Shown one piece after another: positions 45,791 through 59,553 of a DNA stretch of 64,000 nucleotides. The stretch's first letter is position 1. Every line of letters starts with the position of its first letter. A program made the position numbers and the translations under genes. The DNA comes from Terana coerulea (Eukaryota > Basidiomycota > Agaricomycetes > Polyporales > Phanerochaetaceae). The stretch is taken from contig JAKOGH010000777.1 in assembly GCA_024811115.1 (NCBI GenBank), positions 60,241-124,240 on the forward strand. Reading direction: 5' to 3'. The notes beneath the pieces were generated by a model. That model was not told the origin of the DNA and made no database searches. It worked only from the letters and a program-made list of their open reading frames with translations.

Positions 45791-48741
45791 GCAGATCCTA
45801 TACTGATTGAAATTGTCTTTGCTTCTTCCGAGGTCGCGACTGGGGGCTCCGTTACGCTCGTTTTAGTGTACTGTACTGAATCCTCGTGTGTTTGGGAGAT
45901 GAATGACCATGTCGATGTCTTCTCAACTGTCCTTTGTTGAGCTTTTGTCACTTCTTCAGTAAATAACAATCGTGTTGCTCACCTAATCCGACGGTGAATA
46001 ATTCTCGCTGAGCGCACTGAAATGTGCTATGACCCCTCGCCTGAAAGCCGCGCAGTCAGTGTTGCCCTAGACATCGTGAGACGGGCTGTGACATCGTCAG
46101 TTAGTTGCCTGAAGCGAAGACCGGTGAATGTCCTCACGATTGGTTCTGTATAACTCACCAGGTCACGGTTTACATCATCGCATAGCGGCTGATAACTTCT
46201 ATGCAAGATTATATTGACATGCAGTGACCGTACGCTGGAGTACAATCCGTTTACCATCCGAACGTTCGTCTTCTGGCTAACCTTGCTGAGGCCATCGTCG
46301 ATGAAAGGGTCAATCGACCAGCGCAAGCTCGTCGACCGCGTATCAAAGCACTGCGCCGTATTAATGTGCTATATAGGCCGTCAAGGACGGAGCTATCTGG
46401 CAGAATGTGTTCGTTAGCAAGATTTTACAGCTTCGGCAGTTTAAGACAGCGGCGTACCATTCGCTCGCGGGTGTTGTCTGGTATGGCACCCGTCAGTCAC
46501 ATTCACTACCCTCGCAGTGCTCACAGCCTTCGCCTCTAGCGATGAGGCTCTACTTATAGGCCATGTTCCGCGGCCTCTCGAGCGCGCGGCGAGCTCAAAG
46601 TCCGATACAATGCGATTTCTGGACTTCGTGGTGACGCTACGCGTGTCCACCCTCCACGAATGCATTTTCGTAGATCGGCTCTATACATCGGTACGTCCAG
46701 TCGGAGACACCTCAGCATAACGGTACTGGCCGACGGCGCAGCCATGCGCTAGGATTGTAGAACTTCAACCGCAAGCGCATATATCCTGGTGTGTGGAGAT
46801 TAAAGACGTCTTCTGTCCATCTGAACATTCGTATGCAGTCAATGCGCTATCAATTGCCTCGTAGTACCGAGGAAGGGGGTTACGCGACGGTACAAGGGGG
46901 TTGAATATCATAGGTTAGGGTCGTATAACGCTCGACCTTGCTTATGTGGACATTAAAGCTCCTAAGGATGCCTTCACAAGCATTAGTTAACAATAGATGA
47001 GCAGAGAACTGGGACTCACCGGCGTATCGCTTGTGTATGATCTCACCAAAGCCCTCTAACTCCAAAAGACAACGCGCCCTCAGCTTAACAGGATCCCATA
47101 CGTACTCGTCGCCCTCGAGTCCGGTCGGTTGTGCCAGCGAAGGGTACGAGCTCTTGACTAAGTCTCATTCTGAGTGTAAGGATCGCTAATCTACAAGCAG
47201 GTGAAAGCAGGGAGACCCTGATAGAGAGCGCATTAAGCAGCGTTGCAAAAGGGAGCGAGTGGATAAGCGTACCTTCAAACCACAGCACAGACCGCTGCGA
47301 CCATCTCCCGCTTGAGTGAGAGCATACACCGACATGGTGGACGGAGACAGGGAACACGCCATATACAGACGCCCGGTGCGTCGGCGAGAAGGCTGGCGCT
47401 CGGGACTTCGGCTTTGACCAAGCCTTCACCGGCACCGTCGACATCCTCCTTCACCGCTTCCCCATCGTCCGTGCTCCTCCCTACTTTCTGTGATTTATCC
47501 TTGTCAGATCACGTATGCTCAAGATGTATGCTCTGTATGCCTTGAATATAACTGGACTATCTTCATGACTCTCGCCTGCAAACAATACTAGTACTGGGCG
47601 TACCCGGGCCTGGGGTTACTCACCTTCCTCTCGTTGTGCAGAGTCTGGTTATCGAGACTACACGTGAGTATATGCGCGTCATTCTTCCGATTATCTCTCA
47701 TTTACGTGCTCTAGATGTGCATGAGGGTGTAATCAATTCCCCTGCATCGCCTTTCGAGTGTATGCACTTGCAGCACGACATATCCTGCGGAGCACAAATG
47801 AATCCTCGGCGCCGCATATATCTTCCCTTCTCCGTATACCAACTCATTGAAAGTACCGTGGGATGTCTACGAGTCTCCATCGGACGAACATATCAGCACC
47901 CACTGCGAAAGCTCAAAAGGAGCAAGAGCTGCGCATGCTTGTGAAGGCCTGGCTCTGTGCTTGAAGCTCTTGCCCGCAGTGCGCCTGTGAATGACCCTGC
48001 TGCTGCGCCTGCCGAAGTTCCTTAAACTGTTACCTTTCACCGGCTCTCGTGTGCATGAGCAGGATTGTTGGAAGGGTTATGCTGGAGTGGCCCGGGCGAG
48101 GTGCACTCGGTGAGTCGTATTTCTGCAATGTCTGGCACAAGGTGCAGCGGAGGCTGGTACAGTCACGTCTCGCAAGAGAGGGTATTTCACAACACGTCAT
48201 AAATGCCGTAGTTGCAGTCTCTGTTGCGAAGTACCTTGGAGTTTGCCCACTGCGGCCAAGATGTCGAAGCTGCACCTCCGCGGGTTCCAGCTATACTCGC
48301 GCAGCAAACGCAGACATTCATTGTCTCCTGATCAGGCACGTTTGCAGACAACCAAACAGAACATTCACCACTTGAATAGATAGAATCTCTCACCACTGCG
48401 CTTCCCACCTCCATATCCGCCTCGAAGCCCTCACTGGCAGCCCGGCAGCTGCGTCAGCAGGTTCCGCAGCCATTCATACGAAGGAGCACTTTAGTTCGTA
48501 TCAGATAACGTGCGCTCTTGCTGCTCTTTGGCGTGCACCTTTGTCCGCTTACACGTTTAAAGTTAACGTTCATCAAAGATTCATCGATAGCAACGTGCCC
48601 AAGCCACCTGGGTCTCTTTAAAGTCCCACTCGCCCCTCCTCTCCTCTCGCCACGACACCCCTCAGCCTGTTTCCTCTCTCAATCACATCCACTGTGCTCG
48701 ACGTTGTATCTATCATACATCTCTGAACATCCCCTTAACGT
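45791..48741. other. Intergenic, no recognisable gene
   Basis: Overlapping ORFs of 60-120 codons on both strands without family motifs. A plus frame at 47636-47944 looks moderately protein-like but has no splice or domain support. The Argonaute promoter should lie at the right end. Confidence 0.4.
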
Positions 48742-51700
48742 ATGTCTGATCGCGGGTCCGTCAGCGGGTCCGATCGTGGGGGCCGCGGACGAGGGGGCCG
48801 CGGACAGGCCCGTGGTGGGCGCGGCGGGGAAGCACAAGGACGAGGCGGGCGAGGCGGTCCAGGACAAGCACGGGGCGGACGCGGGCGGGGCGGAGTGCCG
48901 CTCGGCGGGCGAGGTGGCAGTCCTGCCATCTCCACCACGAGCAGCACAGCCGGCATGCCCGCCGAGCATGTGCAGACCGTGGGCGTTCGCAGGAAAGCCC
49001 CCGGTGCTGCAGGCACAGCCATCAAAGTCCTTACGAACCATTTTCGCGTGGATATACCTAACGGCATGATTTATCATTACGATGGTATGTCGCATGCACG
49101 CCAGCTCACACCGGGATGCTGAACGCAGATTGACCTCTTGCGATTCTTCTAATAAGTTGGCAAGTACCTGTACACTCAGTCATATAGTGCCGAAGTTAAC
49201 TTGCTTTTATAGCTATGACCCCGTCTGAGCAATCCATGCCGGTTAAGAGGAACATGGATGTGATACGCCGGCTGCAGGAGATGGTTGCGCCCCAGATATT
49301 CACTCCCCGATGCGCTTATGATGGACGCAAAAATCTTTTCTCAACAGTAAAGCTGCCCTTCACTGATGGAACAGCAACAGTAAGCATCAATGCCACGGTT
49401 TTGCTATGAACATGCCGGGCTTAATGGCATTTTTTCTCCTCCAGTTCGATGTTACCATGGGCGATACAAACACTGCTAGTGCTGGAGCACCGGCGCGGGA
49501 ACGAAAACCGATCAAAGTCACGATAACTGAAGCGGCAACGATAAACCCAGAGTAAGACTTGTTCAATGCGCATCTGATTTGAGTATTTGAATGAGCTCTA
49601 ATTGCTGTCTCCACAGAGTACTGAAGCGCTTCCTTGATGGGCAGCAGAGCCACGACAACGTCGTGCTCACCGCAATCACGGTACGATTATACTTGTCTCG
49701 CGGGGAGCATGGTTCTAATATTTATCCCAGGCTCTGAATGTCGTTGTCCGCGTAGAGCCTACGGCGAAGTATCCCTTCAACACTCGATCATTCTTCACGA
49801 ACCGCGAGAGGAGGGACATTGGCAACGGGATCGAGCTCTGGCGTGGGTATTTCCAGTCCATACGTCCCGCGCCAGGTCAAATGCTGGTCAACGTTGACAT
49901 CTCGACGGCCACGATGTACAAGGATGGGCCATTGACCGCCCTCAGCCTCGACTTTCTGGGACAACGACCCGACCCCAATCTCTTGGCGCCCGCCAAAGGA
50001 TTTCCGGAGCGCGAGCGAAACCGTCTCCAACGGTTCCTCGTTGGAGTAAAGGTTGTGACGAATGTTGGCAGTGGACCAGCAGCTTCCAGGCAGCCGCGGG
50101 CCGTGAAGAGGCTTTCTCGTCAAGGCGCCCGTCAAACATCCTTCAAGTTGCGCGAGGGCGAAACCCTCACCATTGCTGAGTACTTCCGACGAACCCACAA
50201 CATCACACTTCGATATCCGGATGTTTTGTGCGTGGAGGTGTGTATGAGTTCACTTTTGCTGTGGCACCTCAGCTGATCCACGCCTTCACTCAGGTTGGTA
50301 ACGGCGCGCTCTACCCGATGGAGGTCTGCATGGTACCCCCGGCCAGATCATGCGGAAGCAGGTCCCGCCTGACAAAACCAAGGCCGTGGTTGAATTTGCA
50401 ACGAAGCGGCCCAACGAGCGTCTGCAAAGCATCAGAGATGGCTTGGGGGTGAGTGTCTTCCACTTGCTGTATTCTCTGTCTGAATTTATGCTACATAGGT
50501 TTTGGCCTACGGGCAGTCCGAGTATGTACGCGTAAGTCTCACTCGTAGTCTGCTATTGGATACTGCGCTCAAGGAGCTTGCGCAGCAATTTGGCCTCCAT
50601 GTACACGAGACCGAGGGCCCTATGCGCGTAAACGCGCGGGTTCTCAGTCCGCCGGTGCTCCAGTACGGGCGTGGTTCTAAGCAGGCGAACATTGTGCGTT
50701 TTACTCCTCCCTTTACCCCTCCCAGTTGTTAAGCATGTCCCTCATTTGGTACTACAGACTCCTCGTGATGGCGCTTGGAATATGATCGACAAGAAGTTCT
50801 TCAAGACCAGCATAATTAAGCGATGGGTCGTAATCATTTACGAACGCCAACAACGGTTCCCCGACGCCCAGGCGCAGGAGATGGTTAAGGGCTTACTGCA
50901 GGCATGTGGCAATGTTGGTGCGGATCTTCTGAGGTCTTTCGTTTGTGATCCGTTTCCGCTGATACATGCCTGATATTCCAGGCATTGAGGTCATCGAAAG
51001 AAATCCTCTCATCAAGTGGGAGAACGCGCAAGGCAATATTGATGCAGTGAGTACTAATTGTTATCTATACCGTGATATACTCACGATATGCCACTAGCAA
51101 CTCCGTGCAGCGGGCGGTGAATCTATTAGGAAGAACGGTGGTGGCGAGCCGCCTAATCTCATCGTCGCGATCCTCCCAAACGGTGCAGTAGATCTGTATA
51201 CCGCTATCAAGCAGTACGTACATCTTGCGGTGCTCACGCTCCAAGTGCTGATCCATATCTGCACGTAGCTTTGGCGACGTTTCCGTAAGTTGTGCCCTAC
51301 GCTCAAGACTATCAGCTCCTAACTTTTGTTCACTGTAGATGGGCATAGCGACACAGTGCATGCTGTCCTCGAAGTGCTCACGAGCGAACCAGCAGTACTT
51401 CGCCAACGTCTGCCTCAAGTACGTTCCACACATGTTTTTAGCTCTAGATGCTCATCGTCCGCATTTCAGGATCAATGTCAAGCTGGGTGGCATCAATACT
51501 ATCCCGGAGCCTCGCTCCGTTACCATCTTGACCGACCCGCATAATCCGACCATGGTTATGGGGGTGCGTGTCTTGTGTGGGCATGGAATATTTCTGGTTA
51601 CTGACTATGGGGTATAGGCCGATGTCATCCATCCGGCGCCGGGTTCGGACGATCGCCCATCTTACACCGCCGTCGTCGCGAACGTCGACTCGGACACTGC

Positions 51701-52755
51701 CAAGTACATCGCCGACTGCCGCGTCCAGACGCCCCGCCAGGAGATGATCGAAGACCTTGAGGACATGACGAAGGTGAGTTCGACACAGGTAGGTGCGACG
51801 AGTTGGCTAACGATCATGTGCAGACCTGTCTTGAGAAGTACCGAGGCTATCGCCGCAACGTCGAGAAGAAGGCCAACGGGGACCCAAAGCGCATCATATT
51901 CTTCCGAGGTCTGTATCAATCCCACACGGTCATGGCCCATCGTTCTTACGCCGACTCATCAGATGGTGTCTCTGAGGGCCAGTTCAGCCATGTTCTCGAC
52001 GTCGGTGGGTACAATTGTCCTCAGAGACTGTAGCAAGTTCACTTATTCTTTATCTATCTCCAGAACTTCCCCGCATCAAGGGTAAGGAGTACTGGAGCGA
52101 ACCCATCTCCAACGAGTTCTGACCGCCGTTCTCACAGCTGCGTGCGCACAGCTGAAGATACGCGCCGCCATCACCGTCATTGTCGTCGGAAAACGCCATC
52201 ACGTCCGCCTGTTCCCCGACCGCCCCAACGACGCCGACAGGAGTGGGAACTGCAGGGCGGGGACCGTCGTCGACACTGACATCGTGCACCCGGTCGAGTT
52301 CGATTTCTACCTGCAGTCGCATGCCGGCCTCCTGGGCACCTCGCGATCGGCGCACTACAACGTGCTGCACGACGAGAGCGGGTTTCGTAAGTCTCTCATC
52401 GCTTTCAGATGCATGGACGGTGCTAATAATGTGTGATACAGAACCGACGCCCTGCAAGCGTTGTGTTTCGCTCTGTGCCACGTCTACGCGCGCAGCACCC
52501 GGTCGGTCTCGATCCCCGCCCCTGGTCTACTGTACGTCGTCTATCTCACTATCTTCACATCACGCTTCTGACTCCCGCGTAGATGCGGACATTGTGTGCA
52601 GTCGTGCCAAGAATCACTATGACCCACGTAACCCGCTGGACAACGACTCGCGGACTATCGACACCGGTACCGACGCGGAGAGGCAGGTTCAACTGTACCA
52701 ACAGAACTTCAAGCCTTTACACACCAACATGAGCTACGTGATGTATTTCTCCTAA
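48742..52755 (+). CDS. AGO: Argonaute (PAZ/PIWI slicer-type), with frame breaks
   Basis: About 20 exons (first 48742..49084, last ends 52755). The N-terminus is an RGG-rich low-complexity stretch of about 55 residues, then '[17 protein letters not shown]', '[17 protein letters not shown]', a PAZ-containing region ending '[17 protein letters not shown]', and the linker '[11 protein letters not shown]' and '[14 protein letters not shown]'. The MID domain has '[15 protein letters not shown]'. PIWI keeps '[11 protein letters not shown]', '[11 protein letters not shown]', '[14 protein letters not shown]', 'SIPAPVYYADIVCSR' and 'AKNHYDP', so the catalytic Asp, Asp and His are present. The end '[15 protein letters not shown]' is canonical. 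Small-RNA guided silencing is expected. Reading phase breaks at three places: 50332-50340 (one base short in a C run), 52386-52441 (exon phase mismatch), 52528-52535 (one extra G). One exon is 16 nt (51269-51284). Confidence 0.88.
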
Positions 52756-55700
52756 ACCTCTTCGCTGTCCACTCGTCGCCACGCCATGTCTCCATCCTAT
52801 GTTTTCTACTACCGTCGCGGCGCCTCTGCCATCGTGGTCCCGCTGCTTTCTTGCTCTGAATATCCCCGCCCCCACCTTATGCTGCGTACTCACCTGTAAC
52901 CACTGTTCTGCTCGCTTTGTGTATGATGCCGTTTGCTATGGTTTGTGCTTGCTAAATGTTCTGATAAGCTCAAGGAAATATATTGTTGAATGCTCGCATT
53001 GCGTCAAGTCTGACATCCACATATCAAGGCTATGTCTAGTGTCGCAGTGCAAAAATAAGACCTTCTGAACTGAATAATAATGTGCCTTGCGAGCAGTGCC
53101 TGTGAAGGGGACCAGAGGTATTCAACATGACAAGCATTGATCAAACCAAGGCGACTACGGTCCACTTGCCTGACGAGGGCCCATTCAAACCGTCCATTCA
53201 AGCATTTTAGCCATGTTCGTTCGTACGCTGCCGTCTGCTTTCTATCGTTCCGAGCCTTCGCGTCTTCCCCGCTCGTACGGCCGGTCCAGACTCGCTACAA
53301 GAGCTCCTGCCCTTTCAGAAGCAGACGGCGGTTCTCTACCACGTTCGGTGCGCTAGCGTGACGAGTGTACGTTTCTAAGTTCCTCCTGTCTCCCGTCGTC
53401 GCGATCAACGATGCTGCTTTGTCCCCCGGCATCTTTGGCCGTTCGATAATGAACGTTAGCATACCAAACACAATCAGAGCATATGAACGTTGCGCACTAG
53501 GTCCAACACGAGCAATATAAGTCCAGCCCTTCCACATCTTCCGCAAATCCATTGCTGACACGGAATCCGTGGCACTGGTCTGTCGTACGTTCCACACCTG
53601 GAGTCTGGTCGCAAGGATAAGATAACAAGCGGGACGCAGGTTGAGTGGCTGCAATGGCGAGGGAAATGGCACGACGGAAAGTACACCGTGAGTAGTATAG
53701 CGTGCAGGTGGTAGCGATGGCGTGCGTAAGTGGGACTTAGCCATAATTGTATTCTGTTCATCCGAACCTTCTCGGATTGAGTGCAGGAGCAGGCTATTCA
53801 CTTCTTCGTGCAACGCTTGTAGATCGTAATGGGTTCGCTGACGAGGTCATGAGTATATCGCGACAGGAGAAGACATGCGACTCACCAGCGTCCCGCTACC
53901 CGAAGGCCGTCCAGCCAAGTTGATAGACTTCCAATACAGTTCCAACAAGATCATGTTCGCTGGGTTTGCACATGCGGGCCCAAACAGAGTTTCGCCCAAT
54001 GAGCCCATGAAGAATTCCAATGAATGGACAACCGCAGCTCGTCGCCGCAACTGGAGCACTTAGTAGTCTTGCACCCGGCTGTGCGGTCAAGAGAGAGCGC
54101 TGGTCGGTAAGCTCGCGACCCCCACGGCTACAAGGATCGTAGCGAAGACTTCATGGTCGTCAGGAAGGGAGTGGAACTGAAAGGTCTCAGCCCCCGGGTC
54201 GGGTGCGCCGTTTCAGCGGATTCGTAAATCTTCGTGCTAGCTTCTGAGAGACAAAGGTATGGATTGACGTGGGTGGGCCAGTAATCGTGCCAGCAATGAG
54301 TGCAGATCGAAGGAGAGCAAGATGAAGGATGCGTTCGTCGTTAGCAAGGTGTTCGCGTTCAACCAGGGACAGCGAGAGTCGAGAGTCGTGGTGGAGTCGA
54401 GACCATGTGCTGCCCACGTGGCAAGCCACTGTGAGCGGGGAGCGCCTTCACGCTTTGACTCCGAGTGTTGACGACTAACTTGGTATGCGCACTCCTCAAG
54501 CTCTACCTGCGTGTCGCTAACATATTATTTTGTCAGAAAATAAATGAAAAGGCGCAGAGTCGCGCAGTTCTCTGGACCCAGGCTGTGCGCACCCCCAAAC
54601 CACGCTTATACTCAGATCGCCGCCACTTCGAGCTTTCAATGGCAGTTGTAGCATTAATCTTGCTCGAGACTGACAAGCTAAGTGCGAACATTCTGATGAG
54701 ATTTTGAGCACATCCTTTTTCAAGGCTACCACGTTATGCCGCATTGTCCCTGGTACGTTGTCAACACCATCGCAATCGCGTGCAGCCTTTCTGACCATTC
54801 CTAAGCTTGCAGATGTGGCTTGGACGAAACGGCGATCTGCTGTCCCATGCACGTTACGGAATGCTTTACGAGCACATGTAAATTGGCGGGCCGCTATGTA
54901 CTACCCACATGTCGCGTTCCTGCGCGGATGACACAAACCGTACCCTGTTACAGCATCGTCCAGCACTCAGACACCAGTGAAGGCTAGCGCAAGTGCTACT
55001 GCCCCTGTTTTCGGCATAGAAAGCGGGAAATAGATGTATCTGTTCTTCCAGATCATCCCAGACGACGCCGCTTATTCTACTCAGTATCATCCACTGGCAG
55101 CGTCCGTAGCAACGGCATATCTATAAGACTGCGGAAGAATACAGCTGTGTTGTTCGTCATACGATATCCTTCTATAACAGCTGCGCGTCGTGAGTCATCG
55201 CCAGGCCCATTCCCGTGGTGGCCACCATGTTGTGGTGAGTACTTGACTACTGCCTCTAAAGACAAGCTAACCGTCTTGTACAGGCGAGCTGCCGTAGCTC
55301 GACTGTTCCCGCTGATTCAGAGAAGAGAGGGTTGCAGTGTTGTTACTTAGAGGTCACCAATGGCATCTTCTACTGCCCATGGAGACCCTCAGGGAAACCT
55401 CCGCTCTTCTATTCCCCGTTCATGACTCATAAAGCGGTGCCGACAGCAAATGCAACAGATGTTGTTCCTGCCTTCACCCATCGGTGAAGCATCCTGAATA
55501 TCCCCACTTGGATGAGAGGAGGTCGCAGAGTTGCTTTTTCGCGTAGGTTTATCTGCGCGTAGAGAACCGTTCAACATCTGGCACGGTGAGCGTATGTTCT
55601 TATACTTACTCGTGGCGGAGAGGTCTTTGCGCCTCGTCTCATCGTGCCTTCCAGCTTCCTAATTGCCCATGATCCACATCTTCGCCCATCTAATTGCCAC

Positions 55701-56023
55701 AGCTCAATGACGGTGGGTGAAGTAGAAACGACAGCCGTTCTGTTGACACGCATCGTGTATGTTCACCATTGCTGCGGGAGGTGTCAGTCCTTTGATGCGC
55801 ATTGCCACTCCATAGGTCGTTGTTAGGTGGGTTCCTACCAAGGACCGGTATTGAAGGGGCAATTCGCTAAATGATTCCCATCACGCAGCCACTACAGCAG
55901 CATGTTCTTGATGTGCTGCGCAGCTTTTAAATGGCGAGATCGGGCTGCGAGATGTGAACAGTGTTAGTGCACTTCAAGAACGTTAAAAGAGATGATCAAC
56001 GGAGTATATAGGCGCAAAGTACC
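52756..56023. other. Intergenic with a weak minus-strand gene candidate
   Basis: No confident gene. On minus, frames at 53295-53813 ('RKMWKGWTYIARVGPSAQRS', 'YALIVFGMLTFIIERPKMP') and 54187-54429 have protein-like composition and could be exons of one unrecognised gene. Intron borders between them were not resolved. Confidence 0.35.
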
Positions 56024-57776
56024 ATGAGCTACGCGCACATATCTCTTCCTCAAACTCCGGACAAGTCCTCATGTCGCAAGCAAGCACGGCCTATGGGCGG
56101 GATGTTTCAGACTTGTGCGTCTTATTGCTATAGCTTCTATCTCTTCTCACACTCACACTGCTTTTACAGTAGTCGGCTGGAAAATTATGTTGTATTTGCA
56201 GTTGCCGGTAAGTTCTGTGAACATACGCTGTTAGCAACCGCAGTCGCTTGGCCTCGGGTTCACGCGCCTATGTTAGCGACGATAATTTATGAATACATCA
56301 TCACGATTCGGCAAGAGGTTGTTGCCGTGTGGAAAAGGAGGCTCACGGCCACGTCTCTTCTCTTGCTCAGTACACGCTGGATCATGGTCTTGAACCAAAT
56401 TATAGCAGTTTTGCCGGTGTCACGAGAGGTGTGTCATGACGCGGTTATAGAAGAACCTTCAGTGTGCTCACCATCAATCCGTAGAGGTGCTTAACGCCCT
56501 GCCGCCTATAAGTGCTTGCTGAAGAGGCTTTCACAGCTGCAAGCCTACAATAATCATCCAGGAGGTGTTCATCTATTTCGGGCTTGCCCAGGTGGCTCGT
56601 AAGTCCTTAGACGTTCTTCCATCGGCCGTGATAGACTTCTGATATATGATAGTGTTCTCTGCACTTCGTGCAAGGGCTCTTTGGAGCCCATGGCGGTACT
56701 CAAAAATGGCATGTGCTATTATTCTTCTCCTCGGAGTGGTACCAGTCGGCATGGACTTAGTGAGCACTTTTCCTACCCGGTTTTACCTGTTGAAATACCT
56801 ATCATAAAGTCAGTTCAGTCTTTACCACTCTCAATACGTGTATGTCGGCCCTCCACTGAATACATGTGGTGCTATCACCAAACTTCCGAGCAACGTAAAG
56901 CAGACGTGAGACTGTCGTTGAACTTGTACCGCTTTGCACGCTAACTTTCCTTCTCAGCCGTGCGTACGGATAGCTTCAGAGCAATCTCGCACTTTGTTAA
57001 CATGGATAACCAGTTGTCTTTACCGCAAGATGCTCCCTCATACTAGCTGATGCATTAGTTCTGTTTTTGACGTGGAATAAGACGTTTACACTTTGGCGGG
57101 AGACGAGGTGCATGAACCTGCCGACATCTATAGCATTCTGCCTCCTTCGTGACGGTAAGCGCCACACAAGATTAGTACTAAGCGTTTGGCTAACAGTGTT
57201 CTAGGTTCTTGGTACTTTCTGTATGAGATACATCGCAACCCACACATGCAGCCAAGTCTCATCATCTTCCTCTTCCCAATTATTCAGTGCCTTACTTGGG
57301 CTTAATGTGGCGCAAATGACCACATTCCGTGCAGCGGCAAGGCTAGTGCGTGTTTGGCCTTGCTGAGGCTTTACGACTGATGTTAACATGTGACACAGGA
57401 GGAGAGCGTAACGCAATCGCTGGTTGTGTCGATGGTAAGCCCACAATGTCTTGAGCTTCGCTGAACTCATCACTGGTCGAGATAATAGCCTCCTGTTCTT
57501 ATGAGCCGGTTTATGCTCAACCTCCGTCAAGTTAGCGATGGCGAGGATGACTGCTCGCAGCGACATTCGGGTGCACAACGCTCCTCCAGACTTTTGCAGC
57601 CGGACTTCATGGTCCCGTCGGACTCAACCGAAATTATTGGCGAATTGCACCCTTTCGGATACGCTGAGAGCTTTGTTCATGACGACGAAGAGCCTGAAAG
57701 GGAAATCACAGAGCGGCGGCGGGAAGTCGAAGTGGAGGTCGATGCTGCACCGTTCACCAGTGTATATGTATACTAG
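56024..57776 (+). CDS. DUF6533 family seven-helix membrane protein, gene 2
   Basis: Paralogue of the 8.8 kb gene. Landmarks in order: 'SRLENYVVFAVA', then 'IIYEYIITIRQEVVAVWKRR' and 'LLLLSTRWIMVLNQIIAVLP' (DUF6533 core, about 56280-56420); 'SALRARALWSPWRYSKMACA' with the next helix (about 56660-56760); 'ADALVLFLTWNKTFTLWRET' and 'SIAFCLLRDG' (about 57043-57153); 'PVLMSRFMLNLRQVSDGEDD' (57493 on); and a long charged tail with 'EPEREITERRREVEVEVDAA', stop at 57774-57776. First exon and start are uncertain: 56024 is the ORF start, while an ATG near 56102 resembles gene 1 better. The region 57190-57490 contains stops in every simple reading, so one or more introns or some decay must be present there. 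Confidence 0.6.
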
Positions 57777-58029
57777 TAGGGTGAGTAACCTGAGCCGATA
57801 CAGTGAAATTCTGGAGAAATTACCTTCAAGTTCTAGAGTGGGTGAAAGTAGCGAGACCCCGGCTTGACGACGATGCGAAAGAAACCGGTACAGCTTAGTC
57901 CACAGACGATCTAGAAGGCCATCAGCTGGTACACGGAAGGAGATGAGTAACCGAACGGCTCAGAGTGTGTAAGCCGGAACATAATCTGAGCGCACTCGAG
58001 ATTAGCACCGAGCTATTCAAGACAGTATC
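57777..58029. other. Short intergenic gap
   Basis: No feature seen between DUF6533 gene 2 and the tandem array. Confidence 0.4.
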
Positions 58030-59340
58030 AAAACTTACCGCGTTGTAGTTGAGAAGCCACAGTACGACACGCCGCTCTCGGGAAACCTACGCATGAGTTC
58101 CACTTGCACCGTCCCTCGGCGTTCTTCCCGCGGTCCGAGAGGACGTAAGAACGGATCCGTTTCATACTAGGTCAACTAGCTGAAGTTCCTATCCTTGGCT
58201 TGAAGCACATGCGCACGAGGCTGCGTCCTACACGACAGCGAGCACTCGTGAATCATGAGCGAGGCGTTAATAACTTACTGGACGATTGGCGAACTCTGAG
58301 ACGAACGAACGGCCCTCTTCAAGCTAGATCAACTAGCCGAAGCTCTAGCCGTGGCTTCTAATGCGCACTGGGGTCCTATAATCTGCAGCAAGGGTTAGTA
58401 ATCATTGACCACGAAGAAAATCTACACATACTTACTATTTGTGTGATGCTGAGACGCTATCCGACTCGCCGCTCCAGGAGGGTCTGTACGAGTTCCGCTT
58501 ACACCCAGGCCTTCCCAGGCGACCTTCCATGTCCTTGGGGACGGATGAGCGGTCCTCTTCAAACCAGATCGACTAGCTGAAGCTCCTGGCCGCCGTTTCT
58601 GATGCACGGGGTCCTATAATCTGCAACCAAGGTTAGTAATCGTTGACCACGAAGTAAATCTATACAGACTTACTATTTGGGTGATTCTGAGACGCTATCC
58701 GACTCGCCGCTCCAGGGAGGATCTGTACGAGTTCCGCTTACACCCAGGCCTTTCCCAGGTGACCTTTCCGCTGTCCTTGGGGACGGATGAGCGGTCCTCT
58801 CCAAACTAGATCAACTACCTGAAGTTCCTGGCCGCCGTTGCTGATGCGCACGAGGGTCATATACCCTACAGTCGAGGTTAGTAACCATGAGCCGAATTAA
58901 AGCCGTACTGACTTACTTTGTTGTCGACGCCGAGTCACCATACGACTCGCCGCTCCAAGGGAGAGTCTGTACGAGTTCCGCTTACACCCAGGCCTTTCCC
59001 AGGTGGCCTTCCCACTGTCCTTGAGGACGAACGAGTGGTCCTCTTCAAACTAGATCAACTACCTGAAGCTCCTGGCCGCCGTTTCTGATGCGCACGGGGG
59101 TCATATTGCCTACAGTCGAGGTTAGTAATCATGAGCCGCAAAGTAGAGCTATACTGACTTACTATTTGGTTGAGGCCGAGACGCCATACGGCTCGCCGCT
59201 CCGGTGGAGATTCTGTACGAGCTCCGCTTACACCCAGGCCTTTCCCGGGTGACCTTTCCACTGTCCCTGGGGACAAACGAGCGGTCCTCTCCAGGCTAGA
59301 TCAACTAGTCGAAGTTCCATCGGATGACCTTGTGGTACAT
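58030..59340 (-). repeat. Tandem array of ~240 bp units containing splice-like signals
   Basis: The marker 'ctagatcaacta' recurs at about 58168, 58323, 58564, 58806, 59051 and 59297, giving spacings of 155, 241, 242, 245 and 246 bp. On minus each full unit reads exon-like sequence ('cgcatcag.aacggcggccaggagcttcag' to 'tgggtgtaagcggaactcgtacag' to 'gactcgg'), then a donor gtaagt, a branch-like ttactaac and an acceptor tgtag or tgcag before the next unit. The outer copies are more diverged. Some units keep an open frame ('NGGQELQVVDLVWRGPL'), others a stop. Confidence 0.85.
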
Positions 59341-59553
59341 GCACGATTCTGCGTGTAGAAGTCAGCCGCCGTCCTCGCAACAGCGGAAAGACTTACAAAG
59401 TTTTTGACAACGTCCAAGCTGTCCTTCGTACTACTACCCTGGAGTGGCAGGGACCTCAAACTCCAAGCGAGTCCCTTTCTTGAGAGACCGCTGGCGATGA
59501 TGGAGGAGGTGAGAGGAGGAGTTGTGAAGCCTGAAGGTGAGGGAGCCCGGGTA

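Noticed and set aside
48679..49095. Minus-strand ORFs over the Argonaute start
   Set aside because: Shadows of the GC-rich RGG-repeat exon.
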